Source: Vicinamibacteria bacterium (GTDB lineage Bacteria > Acidobacteriota > Vicinamibacteria > Fen-336 > JAGNNV01). Taken from it: a stretch of DNA of 55,754 nt. Position numbers and translations under genes: made by a program. Below, in pieces: positions 24,476-33,304 of this stretch; the stretch's first letter is position 1; each line of letters begins with the position of its first letter. The notes beneath the pieces were generated by a model. It saw only the letters and a program-made list of their open reading frames with translations, ran no database searches and was not told the origin of the DNA. The stretch lies in NCBI GenBank assembly GCA_019694155.1, contig JAIBCN010000218.1, positions 1-55,754 on the forward strand, written 5' to 3'.

Positions 24476-25105
24476 TCAGAGCGGCGCCGCGAACGAGAAG
24501 ACGATGAAGGCCCGCGAGGCCGACTGCCGGTTCCCGCGGGTGACGGGCCGAAACTTCCACTGACGCAGGGCGTCCGCGGCCACCCGATCGAAAGGCGTCG
24601 CCGCGCCCACCACGCGGATGGTGAGGACAGCGCCCTTGTCAGAGATGTCGACGGCCATGACGACCTTGGCGCTTCCCACCACGACGTTCGCCGGATATGC
24701 CGGCGCAGTCACGGAGGTGGGCCAGGGGATTTCATCCGGTGCCACGACTCCCTTGTACCGCGGGGCTTCCGGAGCCGGGAAGTTCAGCATCGGCGGCCTG
24801 AAGAAACCAAGGACCAGCACGCGCGCCGGGACCGGCCGGCCTCCGCTCAGGGCCGGCTCGAACCGCCAGGAGGGCAGGGCATCTCGCAGCATTCCTCCGT
24901 AGGGGGCGACGTCCTGGACGATGTCTGCGCCCGTGACCACGCCCTTCTCATCGACGCCGACGTCGAAGGCGGCGATGCCGCCCGACTGGGCATTCCAGGG
25001 CGCGGGTTCGAGTAAGGCCGCGATGAGCCGCGGCGGGCCATCTTCGGCCATGGCGGTGGTGGCGGCGAGAAGTCCCGCCGCCAGAAGGCAGAAAGACGAT
25101 CGCAT
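24476..25105 (-). CDS. exported protein with two TonB-C-like domains
   Basis: A 209-residue protein starting at ATG 25105 with AAAGGGAGG upstream. Residues 1-20 form a cleavable signal peptide (FCLLAAGLLAATTAMA). Two segments have the TonB C-terminal pattern in which a variable residue pair precedes W-[RK]-F-x-P: LPSWRFEPALSGG (~85-97) and LRQWKFRPVTRGN (~187-199). Unlike true TonB it has no ExbB/D-contacting transmembrane helix or proline-rich spacer, so it is more likely a periplasmic TonB-domain protein of the kind common in Acidobacteria and Myxobacteria. It converges on the esterase gene after 10 nt and lies downstream of the emr operon on the same strand after a 116-nt gap. Confidence 0.7.
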   Translation of the reverse strand: MRSSFCLLAAGLLAATTAMAEDGPPRLIAALLEPAPWNAQSGGIAAFDVGVDEKGVVTGADIVQDVAPYGGMLRDALPSWRFEPALSGGRPVPARVLVLGFFRPPMLNFPAPEAPRYKGVVAPDEIPWPTSVTAPAYPANVVVGSAKVVMAVDISDKGAVLTIRVVGAATPFDRVAADALRQWKFRPVTRGNRQSASRAFIVFSFAAPL

Positions 25106-25221
25106 GATGGGCCTCCCTTTGGAGCCTTTTGGGGAAACGCCTGCCCCGCGTCGATTGTATCGCCGGCCCACTGACAGCCCCCGGCGGGAACCGCCCGGCC
25201 CGGATTCCGACCCGGATCGCC

Positions 25222-26787
25222 CTAGTCGAGCGCCGCAGTGATTTCCTCGTCGAGTTCCGCGACACCTGGCTTCTTCGCCGGCTTTCCGAGAAGCAGGATC
25301 AGCGGCAGGGCGGACAGCGTCACGAACATCATCAGCCGGAAGTCCTGCAGGTACGCGAGGGTCGCGGCCTGGCGCGTCACCTCCCCGTTGATGGCGGAGA
25401 GGCCTTCGGGCGTAGCCAGGTTGACCGCACCCGATTCGACCGCGCGGCGAAGCGCCAGGTTGAAGGGGTTGATCGACTCGGCGAAGGCCGCGTGGTTGGC
25501 CTGGGTGCGCTGGGCCAGGTACGTGATCACGACCGATATTCCGATGCTGCTGCCGATGTTTCGCATGAGGCTGAAGAGAGCGGTGCCTTCGTTCCGGTAG
25601 CGGGGAGCGAGGGTCGAGAAGGTGATGGTGGAAAGAGGCACGAAGATGAAGCCGATCCCAAGGCCCTGGACGACGCCGGTGCGGACGATGTCCCAGCCCG
25701 AAACATCGGTCGTGAACTGCGTCATCTCCCACAACGACAAAGTGGTGAGTAGGAGCCCGAGGACGACCTGGTAGCGGGAGTCCACCTTTCCCGAGAGCTT
25801 CCCCACCGTCATCATGGCGGCCATGGTGCCGACACCGCGAGGCGCCATCAGGTAGCCGGCATCGATCACGGGATAGCCCATGAGGCGCTGGATGAAGGGC
25901 GGCAGCAGGGCCATGGTCGCGAGCAGGACGATCCCCACGATGAAGATGAAGATGAGCCCCACGCTGAAGTTCCGGTCCTTGAAGAGGCCGGGCTCGAGGA
26001 ACGGCTCGTCGTGGGTGAAGATGTGCGCGACGAAGAGGTAGAAGGCGAGGCTGGCCACCATGGCCTCGATCATCACCTCGCGGCTCGCGAACCAGTCGAG
26101 GGTCTCCCCGCGGTCCAGCATCATCTGGAACGTCCCGATGGCGAGGCTCAGGAGGCCGAAGCCCAGCAGATCGAAGCGGCGTGTCCGGTCGATCGGCGTC
26201 TCTTCGACGAAGGCGGCGAGACCGAACCACGCGAGGAGGCCGATGGGGATGTTGATATAGAAGACCCAGCGCCAGTTGTAGTACTCGGTGAGCCAGCCGC
26301 CGAGCGAAGGGCCGAGGATCGGGCCCACCATCACGCCCACGCCCCACATGGCCATGGCCGAGCCGTGCTCCTCCCTCGGATGGGTATCGAGAAGGACCGC
26401 CTGCGAGAGGGGCACGAGACTCGCGCCGAACACGCCTTGCAGCAGGCGGAAGGCCACGATCTGGTTGAGGCTCTGCGCCGCGCCGCACATCATCGAAGCC
26501 AGCGTGAAGCCCACCACCGACCACATGAAGACGCGCTTGCGCCCGAAGCGGGCGGTCACGAAGCCGGTGAGGGGCATGAAGATCGCGGCGGCCACGATGT
26601 ACGAAGTCAGGACCCACGAGATCTGGTCCTGGGTGGCGCCCATGCTTCCCTGCATGTGGGGCAGGGCCACGTTCGCGATGGTGGTGTCGAGCGCCTGCAT
26701 GATGGTCGCGAGCATCACCGAGGCGGTGATGAGCCCGCGGTGGCCGGCGCGGGATCGGGAGACGTCCGGGGTCGCGAGAACGCTCAC
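25222..26787 (-). CDS. emrB: MFS multidrug transporter, DHA2/EmrB type
   Basis: A 521-residue inner-membrane transporter with 14 predicted helices, the DHA2 layout. Motif D1-like ALDTTIANVALP lies in the first helix, motif A (GFVTARFGRKRVF) in the loop between helices 2 and 3, and motif C-like glycines (GPILGPSLGGWL) in helix 5. It exports hydrophobic drugs or uncouplers by proton antiport. It follows the emrA-like gene by 12 nt in a marR-emrA-emrB operon, so it should work with the membrane-fusion protein to span the periplasm; the outer-membrane TolC partner is not in the window. Confidence 0.92.
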   Translation of the reverse strand: MSVLATPDVSRSRAGHRGLITASVMLATIMQALDTTIANVALPHMQGSMGATQDQISWVLTSYIVAAAIFMPLTGFVTARFGRKRVFMWSVVGFTLASMMCGAAQSLNQIVAFRLLQGVFGASLVPLSQAVLLDTHPREEHGSAMAMWGVGVMVGPILGPSLGGWLTEYYNWRWVFYINIPIGLLAWFGLAAFVEETPIDRTRRFDLLGFGLLSLAIGTFQMMLDRGETLDWFASREVMIEAMVASLAFYLFVAHIFTHDEPFLEPGLFKDRNFSVGLIFIFIVGIVLLATMALLPPFIQRLMGYPVIDAGYLMAPRGVGTMAAMMTVGKLSGKVDSRYQVVLGLLLTTLSLWEMTQFTTDVSGWDIVRTGVVQGLGIGFIFVPLSTITFSTLAPRYRNEGTALFSLMRNIGSSIGISVVITYLAQRTQANHAAFAESINPFNLALRRAVESGAVNLATPEGLSAINGEVTRQAATLAYLQDFRLMMFVTLSALPLILLLGKPAKKPGVAELDEEITAALD

Positions 26788-26799
26788 GCTGATGCCCGC

Positions 26800-27876
26800 C
26801 TAGAACGAATAGCCGAAAAGGCGGCGCCGATGCCCGGTGTCGATCTCCACGTCGGTGCTGAGACCCGCGCGCAACTCGGGCAGGCCGGGTGCCTGGAGGA
26901 GCCGGATCCGGACGGGCACGCGCTGCGCGATCTTCACCCAGTTGCCGGTGGCGTTCTGGGCCGGGATCAGGGAGAACTCGGCTCCGGTCGCGGGAGAGAG
27001 GCTTTCGACTTCGCCCTTCCACACATTGTCGGGGTAGGTGTCGATGTGGATGTCGACGGGCTGGCCGGGGTGGACGTAGGTGAGGTCGGTCTCGGTGAAG
27101 TTCGCCTCGACCCAGAGGTTGCCGCTCACCACGAGAGCCATCACGGTGGAGCCCGCTTCCACATGCTGGCCGGGCCGCGGCGGTTTGGTCACGTTGCCGG
27201 CCATGGAGGCGCGCACTTCGATCCTCGAGAGGTCGAGCCGCGCCTGATCCAGCTCGGCCAGCGCCGCGCGGTAGCTCGGGTGCCGCTCGACCGGCGCATC
27301 CACGCGGCCCCCCAGGCTTTCCTCGATGCGCCTCAGGTCCTGCTCGAGGGCCGCGACCTGGTCGTGCGCGAGATCTGTGCTGAGCCGCGCTCCGTCGAAG
27401 GCCGAGGCGGAGATGAGCTTCTGGGACATCAGGTCCGCCTGGCGCTGCTGGTCCTTCTGCATGAAGGCCTGACGAGTGCGGGCGAGAGTGATCTCCGCCT
27501 GCTTCTCGCGATAGGACGCTTTCATCGCCGCGAGATCCGTCCGCACCTGGGCGACCTTCGCCTCGGCCCGCGCCACCGCGACCCGGAACGGCGCGGCGTC
27601 GAGGCGGAAGAGAAGCTGACCCGCGACCACGGCGTCGTTTTCCTTCACCAGGACCTCCCGCACCGGTCCGGAGACCTCGGCGCTGATCGGCACCTTCTCG
27701 GCCTTGACGTAGGCGTTCTCCGTCTCCACGTACCGGCCTCCTTTCAGGTACACAACCGCCACGCCAAGGATGGCGATCACGGGGAGGAACACGAGAAGGA
27801 ACAAGCGGGTCGCGCCGCGCGTGCCGGAGCGCGCGGGAATGAGGGCGGTGCCGTTGAGAGTCGTGGCGTCGGTCAT
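26800..27876 (-). CDS. emrA: HlyD/EmrA-type membrane-fusion protein
   Basis: A 358-residue periplasmic adaptor. One N-terminal helix (~25-45, LFLLVFLPVIAILGVAVVYL) anchors it. Biotinyl-lipoyl-like halves (ISAEVSGPVREVLVKEND and SMAGNVTKPPRPGQHVEAG) flank a long alpha-helical hairpin (~110-200, with DLAAMKASYREKQAEIT), followed by a beta-barrel ending in EIDTGHRRRLFGYSF. ATG 27876 overlaps the stop of the marR gene (ATGA), which fixes the start; an in-frame extension upstream only reads through marR. It links the EmrB pump to an outer-membrane channel. Confidence 0.92.
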   Translation of the reverse strand: MTDATTLNGTALIPARSGTRGATRLFLLVFLPVIAILGVAVVYLKGGRYVETENAYVKAEKVPISAEVSGPVREVLVKENDAVVAGQLLFRLDAAPFRVAVARAEAKVAQVRTDLAAMKASYREKQAEITLARTRQAFMQKDQQRQADLMSQKLISASAFDGARLSTDLAHDQVAALEQDLRRIEESLGGRVDAPVERHPSYRAALAELDQARLDLSRIEVRASMAGNVTKPPRPGQHVEAGSTVMALVVSGNLWVEANFTETDLTYVHPGQPVDIHIDTYPDNVWKGEVESLSPATGAEFSLIPAQNATGNWVKIAQRVPVRIRLLQAPGLPELRAGLSTDVEIDTGHRRRLFGYSF

Positions 27877-28304
27877 GGCTGGGTCGCGAAGTTGTCGCGC
27901 ATCTTTCGGAGCACGTCGTGGATCATCTGGGCCTCCGGCGGGCTGAGATTCCGAAGGGCCTGGTCGCGAATCGCATCGGCGACCTGGTGAATGGCGAGAA
28001 GCTGAGGCTCGGCCGCGGTGGTGAGAAACAGCCGGAAGACACGCCGGTCGGCCGGATCGGAGCGGCGCTCGACCACACCGGCCCGAACGAGCTGATCGAT
28101 GAGGCGAGCGAGCGTGATCGGCTGCACCTCGAGGATCTCGGCCAGATCGACCTGCCGTATCCCCTCGTTCCGCGAGATATGGACGAGGGCCCTTGACTGG
28201 GCGAGGGTCAGGGAACTGCCCTCGATCCGCTGCTTGAAGGCGCGCCGCATCGAACGTGAAACGTCCGAGAGGAGGAAGCCCAGGCTGTCGTGTCTGGAGT
28301 CCAT
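27873..28304 (-). CDS. MarR-family transcriptional regulator
   Basis: A 143-residue winged-helix repressor. Helices LTLAQSRALVHIS and VDLAEILEVQPITLARLIDQLVRAG match the MarR recognition region, and the wing is SDPADRRVFRLFLT with the conserved DxRxxxLxLT pattern. It heads the emrA-emrB operon by a 4-nt overlap, so it very likely represses its own efflux genes until a drug or phenolic ligand binds. Its promoter lies in the 183-nt gap shared with the divergent nitric-oxide reductase gene; a TGATAAT (-10-like) sequence on the minus strand near 28332-28338 is the best candidate. No clear MarR palindrome was located. Confidence 0.92.
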   Translation of the reverse strand: MDSRHDSLGFLLSDVSRSMRRAFKQRIEGSSLTLAQSRALVHISRNEGIRQVDLAEILEVQPITLARLIDQLVRAGVVERRSDPADRRVFRLFLTTAAEPQLLAIHQVADAIRDQALRNLSPPEAQMIHDVLRKMRDNFATQP

Positions 28305-28410
28305 GTCGGGCGAAGACTATAAGCAAAGCTCATTATCAGGGTTGAGCACGATCGATGTTGATTCCAGCAAGTTGCGCCCGATTGGAGATTTAACGCGAAA
28401 AAATGTCGCA

Positions 28411-28426
28411 CATGATCGAGATCATG
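28411..28426. promoter_or_regulatory. FNR/DNR-type palindrome upstream of the nitric-oxide reductase
   Basis: CATGATCGAGATCATG is a perfect inverted repeat with 7-base arms and a 2-nt centre. Its core TGAT-N4-ATCA equals the centre of the CRP/FNR-family consensus TTGAT-N4-ATCAA, with both outer bases changed. It lies 62 nt before the ATG, a usual spot for an activator such as DNR/NnrR responding to nitric oxide or low oxygen. Confidence 0.55.
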
Positions 28427-28487
28427 CAATCCTTGCGGTAGCGACGTGAGACTTGCGCTCGTGACAAGGCAAAGGAGCCCCCTGATC

Positions 28488-30704
28488 ATGAAGAGATTGT
28501 GGATCGCACTCGCGGTTGTAATGGTGTTCTCGTTCGGCGTCCTCGGATGGATAGGGTCGCGGATCTATCAGGAAATGCCCCCCGTTCCGGACAGGGTGGT
28601 TACCACAGACGGCGCCGTCGTCGTGCCCGAAGGGGCGATTCTCCGCGGCCAGAACGTCTGGCAGTCGATGGGCGGCATGCAGGTCGGTTCCGTGTGGGGC
28701 CACGGCAGCTACCTGGCTCCGGACTGGACGGCGGACTGGCTGCACGGCGAGGCGACCTTCATGCTCGACGAGTGGGCGAAGGCGGACTTCGGCGGAAAGG
28801 CCTACGCGGACATCCCGTTCGAGGATCAGGCCCGCCTGCGGGGCCGTCTCGAGAAGGCCATGCGTACCAATACGTACGACCCCGCGGCCCGCACGATCAC
28901 CATAGATCCGATTCGCGCCCGCGCCTTCGAACACTCGCTCGCCCGGTTCTCCGAAGTCTTCATGAAGGGGAACCCACGGTACGCCATTCCCCCAGGCGCC
29001 GTGCGAAGCGAGGAGAGGATGCGCGACATGGCGGCGTTCTTCTTCTGGACGTCGTGGTCGGCCGCCACCTCGCGGCCCGGCCAGGAGATCTCCTACACGA
29101 ACAACTGGCCCCACGAGCCCCTGGTGGGGAACCGCCCCACCGGCGACAGCGTGATGTGGACCGGAGTCAGCATCCTGATGCTGCTCGCGGGCATTTGCGC
29201 CATGGTGTGGTGGCGCGCCACCCAGCCCACGGAGCCCATCGAGGAAGCGCCGGAGAAAGATCCTCTGGGCGGCTGGCATTCGACGGCCTCCCAGCTCGCG
29301 ACCCTCAAGTACTTCTGGATCGTGGCCGCCCTCATCCTGGTCCAGATCGGCGTGGGCGTGGTGACCGCTCACTACGGCGTCGAGGGCGGAGGGTTCTACG
29401 GCATCGACCTCGCGAAGATCCTGCCCTACGCGGTCGCCCGCACCTGGCACGTGCAGCTCGGGATCTTCTGGATCGCGACGGCCTGGCTCGCCGCGGGGCT
29501 GTACATCGGGCCGCTCGTGTCGGGCAAGGAGCCGAAGTTCCAGCGGCTCGGCGTCAACGTGCTCTTCGGCGCGCTTCTCCTCATCGTGGTGGGTTCCCTC
29601 GCCGGCGAGTGGCTGAGCATCCAGAACAAGCTCACGGACGACCAGTCCTTCTACTTCGGCCATCAGGGCTACGAGTACGTCGAACTCGGCCGCGTCTTCC
29701 AGGCGGCGCTCTTCGCCGGGCTCCTGATCTGGCTCACCCTCGTGGTTCGCTCGGTGGCCTCGGCCCTCAGGCAGGACAATGAACAGCGGCCCCTGCTCTG
29801 GCTCTTCGTGCTCTCGAGCGGCGCCATCGGCCTCTTCTACGGCGCGGGGCTCAACTGGGGCCAGCACACGCACCTGTCCATCGTCGAATACTGGCGCTGG
29901 TGGGTGGTTCATCTCTGGGTGGAAGGGTTCTTCGAGGTCTTCGCGACCACCGTCATCGCCTTCTTCTTCGCCCGCCTTCAGCTGATCCAGCCGCGACTGG
30001 CCGCGAAGGCCGCCATCCTCTCCGCCACCATCTACCTCGCGGGCGGGATCATCGGCACGTGCCATCACCTGTATTTCTCGGGAACGCCCATCGTGGCGCT
30101 CGCGTGGGGTTCGGTGTTCAGCGCGCTCGAAGTGGTGCCTCTCGTGATGGTGGCCTACTCCGCGATCGACGATCTCCGGCGCGGCCGATCGACCATCTGG
30201 ACCCGACAGTACCGCTGGCCGATCAACTACTTCGTGGCCACGGCCTTCTGGAACATGGTGGGCGCGGGCCTCTTCGGCTTCATGATCAACCCGCCGATCG
30301 CGCTCTATTTCATGCAGGGTCTCAACACCACGCCCGTGCACGGGCACGCCGCGCTCTTCGGGGTGTACGGCATGCTCGGCATCGGCCTGATGCTGACCTG
30401 CCTGCGCGCGATGTCGCCCGCCTCCGTGTGGAACGAGCGCTGGATGGCCTTCGCGTTCTGGGCCATGAACCTGGGCCTCGCCGCCATGTGCTTCCTGAGC
30501 CTCCTCCCCGTGGGCCTGCTCCAGACCTGGGCCAGCGTCGAAAAGGGCTACTGGTTCGCGCGCAGCACCGAGTTCCTGGACACTCCCCTGATGCAGGCGC
30601 TGCGGTGGATGCGCGCGCCGGGGGACATCCTGTTCGCGTTGGGGGCGGCGGCCCTTGTCGCCTTCGTCCTCACCGTCCGTCCGCGGCGCCGGGACGCGGA
30701 GTAG
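28488..30704 (+). CDS. norB: quinol-dependent nitric-oxide reductase (qNor)
   Basis: A 738-residue single-subunit nitric-oxide reductase of the haem-copper superfamily; it reduces 2 NO to N2O with quinol in the inner membrane. AAAGGAG (28471-28477) fixes ATG 28488. The N-terminal ~220 residues form the periplasmic domain of qNor (degenerate cytochrome c-like, no CxxCH; GGMQVGSVWGHGSYLAPDW). The 12-14 helix NorB core follows, with HVQLGIFWIATAW, NWGQHTHLSIVEYWRWW, the glutamate-bearing VEGFFEVFAT (catalytic FeB-site glutamates), GTCHHLYFSG and HGHAALFGVYGM carrying the metal-binding histidines. Absence of a norC gene agrees with the quinol type. No other denitrification gene is nearby, so it may serve NO detoxification or the last respiratory step of a partial pathway. 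Confidence 0.95.
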   Translation: MKRLWIALAVVMVFSFGVLGWIGSRIYQEMPPVPDRVVTTDGAVVVPEGAILRGQNVWQSMGGMQVGSVWGHGSYLAPDWTADWLHGEATFMLDEWAKADFGGKAYADIPFEDQARLRGRLEKAMRTNTYDPAARTITIDPIRARAFEHSLARFSEVFMKGNPRYAIPPGAVRSEERMRDMAAFFFWTSWSAATSRPGQEISYTNNWPHEPLVGNRPTGDSVMWTGVSILMLLAGICAMVWWRATQPTEPIEEAPEKDPLGGWHSTASQLATLKYFWIVAALILVQIGVGVVTAHYGVEGGGFYGIDLAKILPYAVARTWHVQLGIFWIATAWLAAGLYIGPLVSGKEPKFQRLGVNVLFGALLLIVVGSLAGEWLSIQNKLTDDQSFYFGHQGYEYVELGRVFQAALFAGLLIWLTLVVRSVASALRQDNEQRPLLWLFVLSSGAIGLFYGAGLNWGQHTHLSIVEYWRWWVVHLWVEGFFEVFATTVIAFFFARLQLIQPRLAAKAAILSATIYLAGGIIGTCHHLYFSGTPIVALAWGSVFSALEVVPLVMVAYSAIDDLRRGRSTIWTRQYRWPINYFVATAFWNMVGAGLFGFMINPPIALYFMQGLNTTPVHGHAALFGVYGMLGIGLMLTCLRAMSPASVWNERWMAFAFWAMNLGLAAMCFLSLLPVGLLQTWASVEKGYWFARSTEFLDTPLMQALRWMRAPGDILFALGAAALVAFVLTVRPRRRDAE

Positions 30705-30737
30705 CGCCTTCTACTTCGCGACCGTCGCCCGATGTGC

Positions 30738-30765
30738 CATGCCCCGGGGTTTGCCCCGGGGCATG
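30738..30765. terminator. 12-bp perfect stem-loop after norB
   Basis: CATGCCCCGGGG (30738-30749), loop TTTG, CCCCGGGGCATG (30754-30765): an uninterrupted 12-bp stem, very GC-rich. It starts 33 nt after the norB stop. No clear U-tract follows, so it may act as a terminator by stem strength alone or as a 3'-end stabiliser. Confidence 0.55.
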
Positions 30766-30857
30766 TGCCTTCCGTCACAGTTCGCCCGGAAATCCGGTGT
30801 GCTACTCTGCTTTGGCTGAATCCAATTGTTATACGGCCTGCCCTGGAGATCCTGTCG

Positions 30858-31733
30858 ATGAGAAAGCCTCGCGTTGAATCGTGTGCTCCCGCCCCGCGCG
30901 CCAGGAGGCTCCATCTGCTGGGCCTCGCAGTGGCTGCGGCCTCGGCCTTCATGACGGGGGGCGTGGTTCAGGCGGGAGATCTCGCGGACGTGAAGGCCAA
31001 GGGCAAGCTCGTGGTCGCGACCTACCCGCTGATCGAGGACAGCTTCATGGCGGTGGACGTGGAGGCCATGCGACACTCCGGCCTCGCCCTCAAGGACATG
31101 CGAGACCCCGCGCATTTCAAGGGCATCGACCTCGACCTGATGAAGGGCTTCGCGGAGTCCCTCGGCGTGGCCCTCGAGATCCGACCCGAGCTCGCGGGCT
31201 ACGGCGATCTGATTCCGGCGCTCGACCGCCGCGAGGGCGACGTGGCGGCGAGCTCCTTCGCGATCACACCCCAGCGCCTCGCCACCGCGGACTTCTCCAC
31301 TCCCTACATCCTCCAGTGGGATGTCGCCGCGGTCCGGCCCGACAGCAAGATCAAGTCGATCGCCGATCTCAAGGGCAAGCTCGTGGCAGTCATCGAGGGC
31401 TCGAGTCACTTCGAGCGCCTGAAGGCGCTGAACCTCGATCCCATGATCCGGCTCACCAAGTATGTTCTCGAAGGGTACGACGCGGTTCTGGAAGGACAGG
31501 CCGACTACACGCTCCTCGAGTCAAGGGCCGAGGTCGGCCAGCCGGTGAGCGCTCAGTACAGCGGCCTCAAGGTGGCGGTACGCATCAACGAAACGAGCTA
31601 CGGCATCGCCATGCGCAAGGGAAGCGATCTCAAGGCGCCCCTTGATGCGTATCTCGAGGGCCTGCGGAAGTCGGGCGAACTGGACAAGATCCTCGCCCGG
31701 CATGGGCAGGGAAACGTCACGAAGACACCCTGA
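30858..31733 (+). CDS. extracellular solute-binding protein, family 3
   Basis: A 291-residue periplasmic binding protein. ATG 30858 has GGAG (30845-30848) 9 nt upstream and starts a signal peptide (LLGLAVAAASAFMTGG, cleavage near VQA-GDL). The mature chain shows the family-3 (amino-acid/polar compound) fold: KGKLVVATYP, FKGIDLDLMKGFAESLGV, LIPALDRREGDVAASSFAITPQR, DLKGKLVAVIEGSSH and a repeat-free C-terminal lobe. No permease or ATPase gene is adjacent, so it may be an orphan that feeds a transporter elsewhere or a chemoreceptor/sensor kinase. The ~60 extra residues upstream in the same frame lack a ribosome site and include the norB terminator. Confidence 0.85.
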   Translation: MRKPRVESCAPAPRARRLHLLGLAVAAASAFMTGGVVQAGDLADVKAKGKLVVATYPLIEDSFMAVDVEAMRHSGLALKDMRDPAHFKGIDLDLMKGFAESLGVALEIRPELAGYGDLIPALDRREGDVAASSFAITPQRLATADFSTPYILQWDVAAVRPDSKIKSIADLKGKLVAVIEGSSHFERLKALNLDPMIRLTKYVLEGYDAVLEGQADYTLLESRAEVGQPVSAQYSGLKVAVRINETSYGIAMRKGSDLKAPLDAYLEGLRKSGELDKILARHGQGNVTKTP

Positions 31734-31839
31734 TCCCGAAGGGTGGCCCGGCGGCCGGAGATTCTCAGCTTCCCTCCCGGGGCTTCCGGGATGACGAAGA
31801 TCATGTGAGGACGACCGCGGGCGGCGCAGAATCCTCGCC

Positions 31840-32634
31840 ATGAGCGCGCTAACCGTCAAGTCCGTGGCCCTCCCCGTCGAGCACGGGGGCTGGAGTTTCC
31901 TGATCGAACCGTTGATCCTGGGCCTCGTCGTAGCGCCCTCGGCAGCCGGCGGGTGGCTGGCTGCGAGCGCGGTGGCCGCCTTCCTGGCCCGCCACCCGCT
32001 CAAACTCGTCGCCCTCGATCGTCGCCGCGGGGTGCGCTACCCGCGTACGGGCCTCGCTGAACGGTTTTTCGCCGCCTATGCCTTGCTCGCCGCGGGCTCC
32101 TTCGTCTTCGCCTTTTCGCTCAGCGGCGTCTCCATCATCGCCCCCGTCGCACTCGCCGCTCCCCTCGCGCTCGTGGCGCTGTGGCACGATCTGATGGGTC
32201 GGGGCCGGGAGGCGCTGCCCGAAGTGACGGGCGCCCTCGGACTCGGCGCCTCCGCCACCGCCATCATCCTCGCGGGCGGCGGACATGCCGCGACCGCCTG
32301 GCTTGCCTGGATGCTCGGGGCGGGGCGGGCCGTGACCGCCATCCTCTACGTGCGAGCCCGGGTCCGGGCGGATCGCGGCGTCGACCGCGAGACGCGGGCC
32401 ACCCTCGCGCGTCCAGTGATGATCGCGCACGCGGGCGTCCTGCTCATGGCGGGAATCGCGGCGGGCGCCGCGACGCTCTCGCCCGTCGCGGCCTCGGCCT
32501 TCCTGCTCCTGCTCGTGCGAGCGGTCCATGGCCTCGCCCCCGGATGCGCGCCGATTCGCGCGCAGATCCTGGGAATTCAGGAAGTCCTGGTTGGCGCGGC
32601 CTGCCTGACTCTCTTCGCGGCCGGCCTCGCCTAG
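31840..32634 (+). CDS. YwiC-like integral membrane protein
   Basis: A 264-residue protein with about eight hydrophobic helices. The N-terminal motif VEHGGWSFLIEPL and ARHPLKLVALDRRRG, followed by ALWHDLMGRGREALPEVTGALGL, match the YwiC family (PF14256), in which the EHG-W and LPE-x-G segments are conserved. The Bacillus founder lies beside nitrate-respiration genes, and here too it lies 1.1 kb after a nitric-oxide reductase, but no biochemical function is established. It has features of UbiA-like/CDP-alcohol-type membrane enzymes (acidic and basic residues within helices), which is a guess only. The next gene converges from the other strand after 52 nt. Confidence 0.75.
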   Translation: MSALTVKSVALPVEHGGWSFLIEPLILGLVVAPSAAGGWLAASAVAAFLARHPLKLVALDRRRGVRYPRTGLAERFFAAYALLAAGSFVFAFSLSGVSIIAPVALAAPLALVALWHDLMGRGREALPEVTGALGLGASATAIILAGGGHAATAWLAWMLGAGRAVTAILYVRARVRADRGVDRETRATLARPVMIAHAGVLLMAGIAAGAATLSPVAASAFLLLLVRAVHGLAPGCAPIRAQILGIQEVLVGAACLTLFAAGLA

Positions 32635-32686
32635 AACCGTCCCCGCTTACGAAGCGTCCGGCGAACCCGATCCTTCGACTGCGCCC

Positions 32687-33304
32687 TCAGCCCCGGCGGG
32701 TCGCGAGCCCCCCGAGGGCGAACCAGAGGAAAGCCATGTTGGGAGCCAGTTCTCCGGTGACGAGCATGCGATCCACCTCCGCGGGCTCGAAATAGCCGAG
32801 GCCCGCGAGCTCGTCTTCCTGAGGCCGGAAATCGGCGAGGGCAAGGGCGGTCCACCCGAGATACATCGCGGCGTGGTAGGTGACGTTGATGACGGGGCGC
32901 CCCGGTGTCGCCGCGTATCGGATGTCGCGCAGTCCGAGTTCGGTGCGGACACGGCTCACCCGCACCGGCCGGAAGTCCGCGGCCGTTGCGTGAAGATCGT
33001 CCACCAGGACCACCCGGTCGGCGTCGGCGCGACCGAACAGTTCCTCGTTGGCTTCGCGGACGAGGGCCGCATCGAACGTCTCTCCGGCCTGGACGTGACC
33101 GCCGACGCTCTTGTCCCACAAGCCGCCGTTCTCCTTGTCGTCCCGGCGTCGCTGCAGGAGGACCCGGCCCTCGCGGTTGACCAGGAGCAATTGCACCGCG
33201 CCCGCCGCGAAGCCCTTCGCCTTGGCGTCGCCCCGCTCCATCGACCCGACGACCCCACCCGCCGCATCGTAGACGTTGAGGAGCTCGCGGATCTGGTCCG
33301 CCAT
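32687..33304 (-). CDS. Nudix hydrolase
   Basis: A 205-residue Nudix protein. The Nudix box spans ~68-91: GGHVQAGETFDAALVREANEELFG, matching G-x5-E-x7-REUxEExGU with E75, R83, E84, E87 and E88. The extra ~110 residues after the box and the opening RELLNVYD resemble isopentenyl-diphosphate isomerase-like/YfcD-type Nudix proteins rather than small MutT. Hydrolyses an unknown nucleoside diphosphate-linked or similar substrate in the cytoplasm. Its ATG overlaps the TGA of the upstream cytochrome peroxidase fusion by one base, so it is the last gene of the arsR-led leftward operon. Confidence 0.9.
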   Translation of the reverse strand: MADQIRELLNVYDAAGGVVGSMERGDAKAKGFAAGAVQLLLVNREGRVLLQRRRDDKENGGLWDKSVGGHVQAGETFDAALVREANEELFGRADADRVVLVDDLHATAADFRPVRVSRVRTELGLRDIRYAATPGRPVINVTYHAAMYLGWTALALADFRPQEDELAGLGYFEPAEVDRMLVTGELAPNMAFLWFALGGLATRRG

